A DNA stretch of 5,699 bases from NCBI GenBank assembly GCA_020853655.1, contig JADYYL010000363.1, positions 1 to 5,699 on the forward strand, in the 5' to 3' direction. Below are positions 1 to 5,699 of the stretch, in pieces; position 1 is the stretch's first letter, and each line of letters opens with the position of its first letter. The translations under genes and the position numbers were made by a program. The notes beneath the pieces were generated by a model, which was not told where the DNA came from, made no database searches, and worked only from the letters and a program-made list of their open reading frames with translations. The DNA comes from Deltaproteobacteria bacterium (lineage in GTDB: Bacteria > Bdellovibrionota_C > UBA2361 > SZUA-149 > JADYYL01).

Positions 1-342
1 CCCTCCAGCGTTCCATCGTCGTTCCGCGCCGATCTTCCGCAGATAAAACAGTTCCAGAAGGAAGAGGACAAAAGAAAAAAGCGTAATCGCTTCCGCGGGC
101 GCGAGCGAGAGAAATAGAATGGGACTGCTCATCAAGCCGGCGGCGAGCCACTCGCGCGGGAATCCTGGAAAGCCTGCGAGCCCATTCGACCAAACCCCAC
201 TCGTTAACACCTCCTCTGCCGTCAACGAGAAGCAGTCGAGTGAATGAAAAAACGGCGTGGAGCGAAAGCCACAAAGCACCAAAGCGGCAATGAGGCAGAG
301 CGAGTCTGCGAAAGCGACAGAGGTTTTTCCCTTCATACCCAC
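1..342 (-). CDS. Hypothetical membrane protein, 3' end cut by the window edge
   Basis: I do not recognise this protein. The minus-strand frame is open from the GTG at 342 to base 1, giving 114 codons with no stop, so its C-terminus lies outside the window. Two hydrophobic stretches are visible: about residues 9-25 (around DSLCLIAALVLCGF) and about residues 70-95 (around ITLFSFVLFLLELF). They flank a loop rich in Gly, Pro and Trp, and the second is followed by a basic segment (RKIGAERR). This suggests a multi-span inner-membrane protein. An in-frame ATG lies two codons downstream at 336, but an AAGGA at 349-353 sits 6 bases before the GTG and 12 before the ATG, so I prefer the GTG. The gene is divergent from the RppH gene. 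It could be an integral membrane enzyme or a transport component, but no family motif is visible. Confidence 0.6.
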   Translation of the reverse strand, partial: MGMKGKTSVAFADSLCLIAALVLCGFRSTPFFHSLDCFSLTAEEVLTSGVWSNGLAGFPGFPREWLAAGLMSSPILFLSLAPAEAITLFSFVLFLLELFYLRKIGAERRWNAGG

Positions 343-348
343 ATCAGA

Positions 349-353
349 TCCTT
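349..353 (-). promoter_or_regulatory. Shine-Dalgarno site deciding the start of the left-edge membrane protein
   Basis: Read on the minus strand this is AAGGA. It stands 6 bases from the GTG at 340-342 and 12 bases from the in-frame ATG at 334-336. The shorter spacing is the usual one, which favours the GTG start. Confidence 0.45.
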
Positions 354-370
354 TTCCGGCTGGGATTTGC

Positions 371-390
371 GCACCACGCATGCGGGGCGC
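371..390. promoter_or_regulatory. Imperfect 20-base palindrome in the divergent spacer (possible operator)
   Basis: The core is the perfect 8-base palindrome CGCATGCG at 377-384. Extending symmetrically around 380.5 to 371-390, eight of ten base pairs match, with mismatches at 376/385 and 373/388. It lies near the middle of the 92-base spacer between two divergent genes, where a dimeric regulator acting on both promoters would be expected to bind. I see no convincing -10/-35 pair on either strand here, so an operator role is inference only. A chance palindrome in GC-rich DNA is a real alternative. Confidence 0.3.
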
Positions 391-422
391 TGATGGGCGA
401 TTGAACATTTTGCATTCCGCCG

Positions 423-430
423 AAGGAGGG
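423..430 (+). promoter_or_regulatory. Strong Shine-Dalgarno site of the RppH gene
   Basis: AAGGAGGG is close to the full anti-16S consensus. The core AGGAGG (424-429) sits 5 bases before the ATG at 435. This settles the start at 435 rather than at the in-frame ATG at 474, which has no comparable site in front of it. Confidence 0.8.
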
Positions 431-434
431 TATC

Positions 435-935
435 ATGCCCGTTCCCGTTGGAAACAGCCTTTTCGAGCACCTCATGAGTACCCTGCCGTATCGCAAGAAC
501 GTCGCTGTCTTCGTCGTCGATCAAGCGGGCAATCTGCTCGGCTGCGAGCGATCCGATCGCACAGGGGCATGGCAGATCCCCCAGGGTGGCGTGGAAGAGG
601 GTGAAGACCTCTTGGAGGCAATGCTGCGTGAGCTTGAAGAGGAGATTGGAACTCGTTGTGTCGACGTGATCGATGCGTTGACAGACCCAATTCGCTACGA
701 TTGGCCGCCGCACCTGCACTCCCGGGGGTTCGCGGGTCAGGAGCAGTATTACTTCTTAGTGCGGCTCACCGTCGATACTCAGATTGATTTAGCCCGAGCG
801 ACCACGAACGAGTTTCAATGTACGGAATGGATGACCTGCGCAGAGTTCCTCTCTCGAGTTCAGGGTTTCAAGTCTGAGGCATACGCTGAAGCGCTTCGCC
901 TCTTTCGCTCGCGGCATCCGGAGAAGATTCGGTGA
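435..935 (+). CDS. rppH: RNA pyrophosphohydrolase, Nudix family (RppH/NudH-like)
   Basis: This family removes pyrophosphate from 5'-triphosphorylated mRNA, which opens the transcript to 5'-end-dependent decay. Some relatives (IalA) also cleave diadenosine polyphosphates. The 166-residue product contains a complete Nudix box at residues 51-73 (GX5EX7REUXEEXGU), with the metal-binding REL-EE core at 65-70. It is preceded by the subgroup pattern YRKNVAVFVVD (19-29) and WQIPQGG (46-52). The C-terminal half keeps RppH-like landmarks: GQEQYYFL, an NEF segment followed by W, and FKSEAYAEALRLF near the end. Length matches the family, whose E. coli member has 176 residues. The protein is cytoplasmic. 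A strong ribosome binding site supports this start. The CPBP gene begins 7 bases after the stop, so the two are probably co-transcribed. An Ap4A hydrolase role is the main alternative. Confidence 0.9.
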   Translation: MPVPVGNSLFEHLMSTLPYRKNVAVFVVDQAGNLLGCERSDRTGAWQIPQGGVEEGEDLLEAMLRELEEEIGTRCVDVIDALTDPIRYDWPPHLHSRGFAGQEQYYFLVRLTVDTQIDLARATTNEFQCTEWMTCAEFLSRVQGFKSEAYAEALRLFRSRHPEKIR

Positions 936-942
936 GAGAAGT

Positions 943-1581
943 ATGATTGACCGATTTTGTGAAACGATTCCCCGGCAGATCGCGCTGTTCGTCGCGTGTA
1001 TCTTCCTTTCGATGGCGATCCTCGCACTGTCAGGATTTGTGCCCTCGGTGCGCCTCTCAGGAGAGGCATTCGGTCGAGGACTTGGTGCGGGAGTTCTGCT
1101 GACGATACTCGCGGCACTTCTTCTTCCCGTCGTGGAAGCTTTTGGGTCGCCTCGGGGAACGGCAGCGGCGTCGCGGCCGTCCCCCGAGGTCATGCTCGGA
1201 AGAGCGGTCGTCCTCGCTTTTGGTGAGGAGCTCGTTCTTCGTGGTTTCATCTTTGCCCCGATCGCGTTGTTCTCTTTTTGGCTGGCCCTCGCTCTAAACT
1301 TTGCTCTTGCATTCCTCCTGGGAATGTCACGCAATGACGGGATGAGGGGACTTATTGCCGTGCCAATGGCACGGGCTCTGGAAGGAACCTTCTGCGCTGT
1401 TTTGTATTCCTGGAATAGAGCGCTGTTTGTTGTCGTCGTTGCACGGGCAATACGGGAAATTTTGATTCCGACGTGCTGTGCGCGCCCGGAAGTTGCCGTT
1501 GCGCTAGAACGGCTGTCGAGACGGTTTCGTGGCTGGGTGCCTGTTGGCTTTCCGCGTAGGGTAAAGCGGTCGAGACCGTGA
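943..1581 (+). CDS. CPBP-family intramembrane protein, probably catalytically degenerate
   Basis: CPBP (Abi/Rce1-like) proteins are multi-span membrane proteases or protease-like proteins. This 212-residue product has hydrophobic segments at about 13-33, 46-66, 87-94, 103-128 and 150-167. It carries the first family motif intact, EExxxR, as GEELVLRGF (E95, E96, R100). The second motif, normally FxxxH, aligns with FALAF at 120-124, which puts Phe in place of His. The third motif, normally HAxxN after a segment like GLLYLRTGSLW, aligns with ARAIRE at 167-172 after VLYSWNRALF, which puts Arg in place of His and of Asn. Both histidines thought to act in catalysis therefore seem to be lost, while the fold signature remains. 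The Arg-rich tail at 186-212 is probably cytoplasmic. A weak GAGAG-type ribosome site precedes the ATG. Membership is likely; the substrate or partner is unknown. Confidence 0.7.
   Translation: MIDRFCETIPRQIALFVACIFLSMAILALSGFVPSVRLSGEAFGRGLGAGVLLTILAALLLPVVEAFGSPRGTAAASRPSPEVMLGRAVVLAFGEELVLRGFIFAPIALFSFWLALALNFALAFLLGMSRNDGMRGLIAVPMARALEGTFCAVLYSWNRALFVVVVARAIREILIPTCCARPEVAVALERLSRRFRGWVPVGFPRRVKRSRP
1358..1374. repeat. Perfect 7-bp inverted repeat with 3-base loop inside the CPBP gene
   Basis: CCGTGCC at 1358-1364 and GGCACGG at 1368-1374 are exact reverse complements separated by AAT. In RNA they could form a tight, GC-rich hairpin. The repeat lies inside coding sequence, over the codons for VPMAR, and no T-tract follows, so it does not look like an intrinsic terminator. 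Confidence 0.35.
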
Positions 1582-1630
1582 CCTGTGCATAATAGATATT
1601 CTTCAGACGGGACGTTGATTGGGTGCTGCT

Positions 1631-3010
1631 ATGGATCTGACGCTTCGGTCGCTTGAGTCGATGTTCGAAGACCAGCGAGAGAGTTTCTTCGAGCGGTACT
1701 TCCAGTTGCTCCGCTTTCCCAGCGTCAGCACCGAACCGCACTATGCTGCGGATGTTGAGCGCTGCTCGCATTGGGTAGCGGAGTTTCTGCAGAGCGCGGG
1801 GTTCACCGTGGAGCGTTGGACGGGCGCGGGACATCCGATCGTGTTTGCGAGCTGGGCAGGAGCGGGGCCTGCCGCCAAGACAGCCCTTTTCTACGGTCAC
1901 TATGACGTCCAACCGGTGGATCCGCTGGAGCTCTGGCAGTCGCCGCCATTCGAGCCGGAGATTCGCGCCGGCGAGGTGTATGCTCGCGGCGCCCAAGACA
2001 ACAAGGGCCAGCTCTTCTACACGATGTCAGCTCTCTGTTCGATCTTGAAGCACCGCGGGGCGCTTCCGATGAATGTCAAGATGATCATCGAAGGGGAGGA
2101 AGAGAGTTCGAGCGCAGCGCTCAAGAAGATGCTCCCGGAGAAGCGTGACCAGGTACGCGCGGACTATCTTGCGGTCGTCGATGTCGGAATGAAATCTCTG
2201 GCTCGACCTTGGGTCGGCGTCGGCGTGCGTGGTATTGCGGCGTTTGAACTGGTGCTGCACGGCTCTGATCACGATCTTCACTCCGGCATGGTTGGAGGAA
2301 TCGCCTACAATCCGAACCGGGCACTTGTCGAATTGCTTGCCAAGGCGGTGGATGAGAACGGACGCGTGACGATTCCGGGATTCTATGACGGAATTGAAGA
2401 GCTGCCCCCTGCGGATCGAGCGCAGCTCTGCATGGGGACAACGGCGGACGAATCGTTGAAACTGCTCGGTGTCGCGCCGTTCGGCGGAGAATCGGGACTC
2501 TCGATTGAGGAGCGTGTGTGGCTCCGCCCAACGTTCGAGATCAATGGGTTGAACGGCGGATATACCGGGGATGGTTTTAAGACTGTCATCCCAGCACGAG
2601 CTTCTGCGAAGATCTCCTGTCGTCTCGTTCCGGGCCAGGATCCGATACGAATTCAAGAGCTGGTCTGCAAGTTTCTAGAGGCCCACTGCCCAAAGAGCAT
2701 GACGATTGAGGTTCGGAAGCTAGGGTCGGGCTCTGCGCTTCGCACGCATCCGAATGCGCCCATAGTGAAGGCCGCGGTCGCCGCGTTCTCTGATGTCGCA
2801 GGGACTTCGTGTGGCGTGGCGCTGGAGGGGGGATCGATTCCGATCTCTCTCGACCTGTCGGAAGCGAGTGGTGGAGAGATTGTTTTCTTCGGCTACGGAT
2901 TGGGAGATGACCAGATCCATGCGCCGAATGAACATTTTGGCGTTGATCGCATGCGCCGTGGTTTTCTCACGGTGGGTCGCTTCCTCGCACATCTCGCAGG
3001 GTCCGCTTGA
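1631..3010 (+). CDS. M20-family zinc metallopeptidase (dipeptidase/carnosinase-like)
   Basis: This 459-residue protein matches the di-zinc M20 family of dipeptidases and amidohydrolases (CNDP/ArgE/DapE relatives), and its length is close to the 475 residues of human CNDP2. With the ATG at 1631 as residue 1, the visible motifs are: FYGHYDVQP with zinc ligand H90 and D92; ARGAQDNKGQ with bridging D123; EGEEESSS with catalytic base E157 and zinc ligand E158; VVDVGM with zinc ligand D184; DLHSGMVGG with H217, the lid-domain His that in dimeric members reaches the partner's active site; and DDQIHAPNE with zinc ligand H430. All key residues are present, so it should be active on dipeptides or small N-acyl peptides in the cytoplasm. 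An in-frame TTG at 1619 is an alternative start; the ATG has a modest GGGTG at 1621-1625. The gene starts 49 bases after the CPBP stop, so it may be in the same operon. Confidence 0.9.
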   Translation: MDLTLRSLESMFEDQRESFFERYFQLLRFPSVSTEPHYAADVERCSHWVAEFLQSAGFTVERWTGAGHPIVFASWAGAGPAAKTALFYGHYDVQPVDPLELWQSPPFEPEIRAGEVYARGAQDNKGQLFYTMSALCSILKHRGALPMNVKMIIEGEEESSSAALKKMLPEKRDQVRADYLAVVDVGMKSLARPWVGVGVRGIAAFELVLHGSDHDLHSGMVGGIAYNPNRALVELLAKAVDENGRVTIPGFYDGIEELPPADRAQLCMGTTADESLKLLGVAPFGGESGLSIEERVWLRPTFEINGLNGGYTGDGFKTVIPARASAKISCRLVPGQDPIRIQELVCKFLEAHCPKSMTIEVRKLGSGSALRTHPNAPIVKAAVAAFSDVAGTSCGVALEGGSIPISLDLSEASGGEIVFFGYGLGDDQIHAPNEHFGVDRMRRGFLTVGRFLAHLAGSA

Positions 3011-3126
3011 TATTTGGAAAGGCGTTGAGATTCAGGGAGTTGAGTCCACTGCCTCGGCGTGCTCTTCATTTCTTTTGGGGATTTCAATAACCTCTCGCGA
3101 GCAGTCACCACTGATCCCCACGAGAT

Positions 3127-4386
3127 ATGCCCCCGACTCAAGAATCTATCGCGCAGGCTCCGCGGACCATCGGAGAGAAGTCGACTCTCCAGCCTGTGCA
3201 ATTGCCGCCCGTATCGCTCGCCGCCGTGCCGCCTGCGGCGGAACGTTCTCCTTTCCCAGTTCCGGTGACGATTCGCCCACGTGTCGATTTCTGGAAGTCG
3301 GTCTTTACGGAGATGGGACGCAACCAGATTGCGCTCGTGGCGAAGGACTATCCCCACATCGTCTTTCGAACTTTTGAAGCGCCCGCACTTTCAGATCCGC
3401 CTACCAACGCTCAACGAGATGTGCGTCGTCAGGCGGTCGAGGCACAGAGGGGCGATTTGCAAGGAACGTTGCTGAGGCTCGAAAAGACGCGCCAACCGCT
3501 GAGCGATAGCGAACGGGAGCTTCTCGCGAAGCTCGACGAGGTTCGAGCGATGCCGGGGCGACCTGCCGACCGTCCGGTCACCGCCCTTGCTGCTCAGAAT
3601 GGAATTCGGGAGCTTCTTGTGCAGGGCCTTCAGCGATTCGAGCCCTATGCGGATCGGATGCGAGGTATTTTTCGAGACCGCGGCCTGCCGGAGGAACTCA
3701 CCGTCATTCCCTTGTTCGAATCGTATTTCAATCTATCCGCGGTGAGTTCAAAGGCCGCGGTCGGACCGTGGCAGTTCCTCCAGCAACTCGCGGGTGGGTT
3801 CCGCTTGCGAATGGATTCACAGGTCGACGAACGGCGAGATCCGATCCGTTCGACAGAGGCCGCTGCCGCCGCATTCGTTTCGGCGCGAGACGCATGGCAA
3901 AAGATTATTGGCCCGGAGCTCGCCTGGCCGTTCGCGGTGGTTGAGCACAATGTAGGACGGCCGCTGCTACTCTCCGCGCAACGGGCGCGGAAGTTCACCG
4001 GGATCGAGGAATTCGTCAATTCGTTTCGGTCGAAGAAGATCGATTACGCGGCGCCGAACTATTATCCGGAGTTCGTCGCGATGGTGGAAGTGTATAGGGA
4101 TCGGCATGCGCATTTTCCGGAGTTGGCGAATGCGCCGGTCGCCGAACTGTCACATCGGAAGCTCGATCGTTCTCTGGAGCTCCGCACCGTCTCTCAGCTG
4201 ACAGGACTTTCGACCGACGCGATTCGAGAGCTCAATCCCGCACTCCGTGCGAAGGTGAGCGTGTTCCCGAAGGGTGCCGTGTTACATCTTCCGACGGACT
4301 CGATCGACGAAGTGGATCGGTGGCTTTCTGCTGAAGCAGAGCGGGCTGCGCTTCTCGCGAGGAAGAGAGAACGTGTTCCGAGGTAG
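3127..4386 (+). CDS. MltD-like murein lytic transglycosylase with LysM-like C-terminal segment
   Basis: This enzyme class cleaves the MurNAc-GlcNAc bond of peptidoglycan non-hydrolytically, leaving 1,6-anhydro ends. Residues 55-88 (FWKSVFTEMGRNQ onward) match the N-terminal region typical of MltD relatives. The SLT domain spans about 170-290: GLPEELTVIPLFES with catalytic Glu E198, then AAVGPWQFL, DERRDPIRSTEAA, and EHNVG at 273-277 where the family usually has YN-x-G. NYYPEFVAMVEVY (311-323) follows, and then a LysM-like, probably glycan-binding segment (about 343-389, with LTGLSTDAIRELNPAL). Oddly, the N-terminus is a Pro-rich stretch with no signal peptide or lipobox, and an in-frame stop at 3112-3114 closes the frame upstream. 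The ribosome site is weak. The gene is convergent with the HPt gene, 15 bases away. The family call is firm; the start is not. Confidence 0.83.
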   Translation: MPPTQESIAQAPRTIGEKSTLQPVQLPPVSLAAVPPAAERSPFPVPVTIRPRVDFWKSVFTEMGRNQIALVAKDYPHIVFRTFEAPALSDPPTNAQRDVRRQAVEAQRGDLQGTLLRLEKTRQPLSDSERELLAKLDEVRAMPGRPADRPVTALAAQNGIRELLVQGLQRFEPYADRMRGIFRDRGLPEELTVIPLFESYFNLSAVSSKAAVGPWQFLQQLAGGFRLRMDSQVDERRDPIRSTEAAAAAFVSARDAWQKIIGPELAWPFAVVEHNVGRPLLLSAQRARKFTGIEEFVNSFRSKKIDYAAPNYYPEFVAMVEVYRDRHAHFPELANAPVAELSHRKLDRSLELRTVSQLTGLSTDAIRELNPALRAKVSVFPKGAVLHLPTDSIDEVDRWLSAEAERAALLARKRERVPR

Positions 4387-4401
4387 TCGCCTGCGGATTG
4401 A

Positions 4402-4746
4402 TCAGGCGTGTGAGATTCGGGCGAGCTCTTCTTCTAACGTTTGAATCAGGGCCGGGAGTTCGTTCGTCACGATTTCTGCAATCCGCTCGCCTCCTTTTGC
4501 GTCGCGAAACAATTTCTCGCCGCGCGTTGAGCACGCCGCAAGTTGCGCGTGCTGCAGAAATCCCGCGCCGCCGCGAATAACGTGGAAGCGATTCTCAAGC
4601 CCATGTCGAAGCTTCTCCTGTTCGGCGGTGGACCTCTCGGAGATAGACGCATCGCTCAGAATGGCGCGGAAAGCGACGAGGTGATCTGAAATCTCTTTCA
4701 AGAATATCTCGTTGACTGCGGCGAGCTCGGGCGGAAGGGGAGACAT
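4402..4746 (-). CDS. Stand-alone HPt (histidine phosphotransfer) domain protein
   Basis: HPt domains pass phosphoryl groups between histidine kinases and response regulators in multistep phosphorelays. This 114-residue protein is a single helical domain. It opens with VNEIFLKEISDHLVAFR (11-27), a typical first HPt helix, followed by the phosphoacceptor motif FHVIRGGAGFL (54-64) with H55 as the likely phosphorylated residue. Arg at 58 replaces the more common Lys, a conservative change. A final helix contains LPALIQTLEEELARI. The motif resembles the P1 domain of CheA, but no kinase, receiver or catalytic domain is attached. The protein is cytoplasmic. AGGAG at 4751-4755 supports the ATG at 4746. 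It lies 53 bases downstream of the MltB-like gene on the same strand, with no terminator between them, so co-transcription is plausible. Its kinase and target lie outside the window. Confidence 0.78.
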   Translation of the reverse strand: MSPLPPELAAVNEIFLKEISDHLVAFRAILSDASISERSTAEQEKLRHGLENRFHVIRGGAGFLQHAQLAACSTRGEKLFRDAKGGERIAEIVTNELPALIQTLEEELARISHA

Positions 4747-4750
4747 CGAG

Positions 4751-4755
4751 CTCCT
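4751..4755 (-). promoter_or_regulatory. Shine-Dalgarno site of the HPt gene
   Basis: Read on the minus strand this is AGGAG, 4 bases before the ATG at 4744-4746. It supports that start for the small HPt protein. Confidence 0.65.
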
Positions 4756-4799
4756 CGGGTTTCTCTATGATGGTCGTTGCGCGATCGGGGCCGAAGTGT

Positions 4800-5699
4800 T
4801 CAGCGCGTTGCTGAATCGGCCGCCTCTTTCGAAGGGGCTATAGTCTTTTGCGAAGGCTGACGTGTCAACCGGGCAATCTGCGGTTCGACGAGAGACGCCA
4901 TGCTGAAGACAGCATCAACATATGGCTGCGATCGATTGTATTCCCATACGCTCGAACGCTTGGCGCGGAGAGAGGGGTTGCTGCCACTCCATCCGTGATT
5001 TCGGAGATAGTTTGCAACGGAGAGCACCGCGTCCGGGCCGCTGAACAGGTCGACTTTACCGTCGCCGTCACCATCAACCCCATAGCGAAGGTAGTTGCCC
5101 GGAAGGAACTGGGGCATGCCGAGGGCCCCGGCGCTCGAGCCGCGCAGTTCGAGCGGATGGCTGTTTTTGTATGCCGCGAGTTGGATGGTCGCGACCACAT
5201 GGGGAAGAAACGTGTCTTCAAGCCACTGCGCGCGCTGAGCGACCTTTTGCGCAAGGTCCCTCGGCGCTTTCTTCGCGTCGTAGCGCTCGATATTGCGTTC
5301 CACGTTCTCTGGCGTCGCCGCGGCAGCGAGCCGGAGGAGACGCGGGAAAACGAGTGCGCTTCCCGTGTTGCGGCCGCACGCCGTTTCCAGCTGGAGAATC
5401 GAAAGCACCACTGCCGGTGAAACCCCGAATTCCTTCTTCGCCCGGGTGAACGCATCTTGGAACTGAGCGAAGCATCCGAGCGCGAGCTCTTTGTTGCGCT
5501 TATTGACGAAGCGCCGGTAGGGGACGCGAGATTCCTTGGGTTCAATGCTGAAGAAGAGATCTTCTCGTCGCCCGATTCGAGGATCGGAGAAGATAGTTTC
5601 CAGCACTTCTCTCCGAAGGCCGGCGGTCTCCAATTTTCCGACGATATACTCCCAACCCTTAAAATCGACGGAACGCGTTCCCACCGTCGACACCAGCGC
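4800..5699 (-). CDS. mltB: MltB-like membrane-bound lytic transglycosylase (family 3, SLT_2 domain), 5' end cut by the window edge
   Basis: MltB-type enzymes cleave peptidoglycan glycan strands in the periplasm to anhydro-muropeptides. The frame stays open to the right edge, and a GTG at 5693 is only the first possible start seen. The visible part begins directly at the mature-domain pattern DFKGWEYIVGKL, so the true start and any signal peptide probably lie outside. Counting from that GTG, the motifs are: FGVSPAVVLSILQLETACGR with catalytic Glu E103; GSSAGALGMPQFLPGNYLRYG at 185-205, the family's hallmark; DGDGDGKVDL at 207-216, an EF-hand-like calcium loop as in E. coli MltB; DAVLSVANYLRNHGW at 221-235; and VWEYNRSQPYVDAV near the end. 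All expected catalytic features are present. The HPt gene follows on the same strand. The mltB symbol is by family; whether the protein is a lipoprotein or soluble cannot be seen. Confidence 0.88.
   Translation of the reverse strand, partial: ALVSTVGTRSVDFKGWEYIVGKLETAGLRREVLETIFSDPRIGRREDLFFSIEPKESRVPYRRFVNKRNKELALGCFAQFQDAFTRAKKEFGVSPAVVLSILQLETACGRNTGSALVFPRLLRLAAAATPENVERNIERYDAKKAPRDLAQKVAQRAQWLEDTFLPHVVATIQLAAYKNSHPLELRGSSAGALGMPQFLPGNYLRYGVDGDGDGKVDLFSGPDAVLSVANYLRNHGWSGSNPSLRAKRSSVWEYNRSQPYVDAVFSMASLVEPQIARLTRQPSQKTIAPSKEAADSATR

Noticed and set aside
257..604. Plus-strand open frame of 115 codons spanning the divergent spacer
   Set aside because: It overlaps the left-edge membrane protein antisense and the well-supported RppH frame. 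Its product is Arg/Ser-rich with no family features and no ribosome site.
789..1334. Minus-strand open frame of 181 codons over the rppH end and CPBP gene
   Set aside because: Its low-complexity Arg/Ser/Ala/Pro product lies antisense to two supported genes, and it has no domain motif.
1567..1578. CGGTC/GACCG inverted repeat at the end of the CPBP gene
   Set aside because: The 2-base gap is too small for a hairpin loop and no T-tract follows. It is probably chance.
1588..1593. CATAAT, a -10-like hexamer between the CPBP and M20 genes
   Set aside because: No matching -35 element is found about 17 bases upstream, so a promoter cannot be supported from sequence.
1352..1996. Minus-strand open frame of 214 codons across the CPBP and M20 genes
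   Set aside because: It is antisense to two genes with clear family motifs. Its composition (Arg, Gln, Ser rich) is typical of a shadow frame in GC-rich DNA.
3051..3062. Lipobox-like ASAC (Cys codon 3060-3062) upstream of the MltD-like gene
   Set aside because: It is in a different frame from the enzyme, and no hydrophobic segment or positively charged N-region precedes it. A frameshift would be needed to join them.
4799..4815. TTCAGC/GCTGAA inverted repeat at the end of the MltB-like gene
   Set aside because: The stem is only 6 bp, it overlaps the stop codon, and no T-tract follows, so it does not qualify as a terminator.
4848..5420. Plus-strand open frame of 190 codons antisense to the MltB-like gene
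   Set aside because: The minus strand here encodes unmistakable MltB motifs; this frame shows none of its own.

Overview
The window is a compact stretch of bacterial chromosome, coding on both strands, moderately GC-rich by eye. The host is most likely Gram-negative. It carries two murein lytic transglycosylases (an MltD-like and an MltB-like enzyme) and an RppH-type RNA pyrophosphohydrolase, and its genes use Shine-Dalgarno sites. I cannot name the lineage from sequence alone. A proteobacterium in the broad sense, including delta-like groups, fits. I see no tRNA, rRNA, CRISPR array, insertion sequence, phage gene or transfer signature.

Layout, left to right. A minus-strand membrane protein of unknown function runs off the left edge (1-342). 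A 92-base divergent spacer (343-434) holds an imperfect 20-base palindrome. Three plus-strand genes follow: an RppH/Nudix hydrolase (435-935), a CPBP-family membrane protein only 7 bases downstream (943-1581), and an M20 metallo-dipeptidase (1631-3010). After a 116-base gap comes a plus-strand MltD-like lytic transglycosylase with a C-terminal LysM-like segment (3127-4386). It faces, across only 15 bases, a minus-strand pair: a 5'-truncated MltB-like lytic transglycosylase at the right edge (4800-5699) and, 53 bases downstream of it, a stand-alone HPt phosphotransfer protein (4402-4746).

How the genes may work together. The right half looks like a cell-wall remodelling neighbourhood: two glycan-strand cleaving enzymes from different families, plus a phosphorelay module probably transcribed with MltB. 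The M20 peptidase could process short peptides, possibly including wall-derived ones, but nothing in its sequence proves that. The left half combines mRNA 5'-end processing (RppH) with a CPBP protein that seems to have lost both catalytic histidines.

I do not see a clear new multi-gene system. The points most worth checking are the probably inactive CPBP protein next to RppH, the MltB-HPt pairing, the MltD-like protein without a visible export signal, and the palindrome in the divergent spacer.
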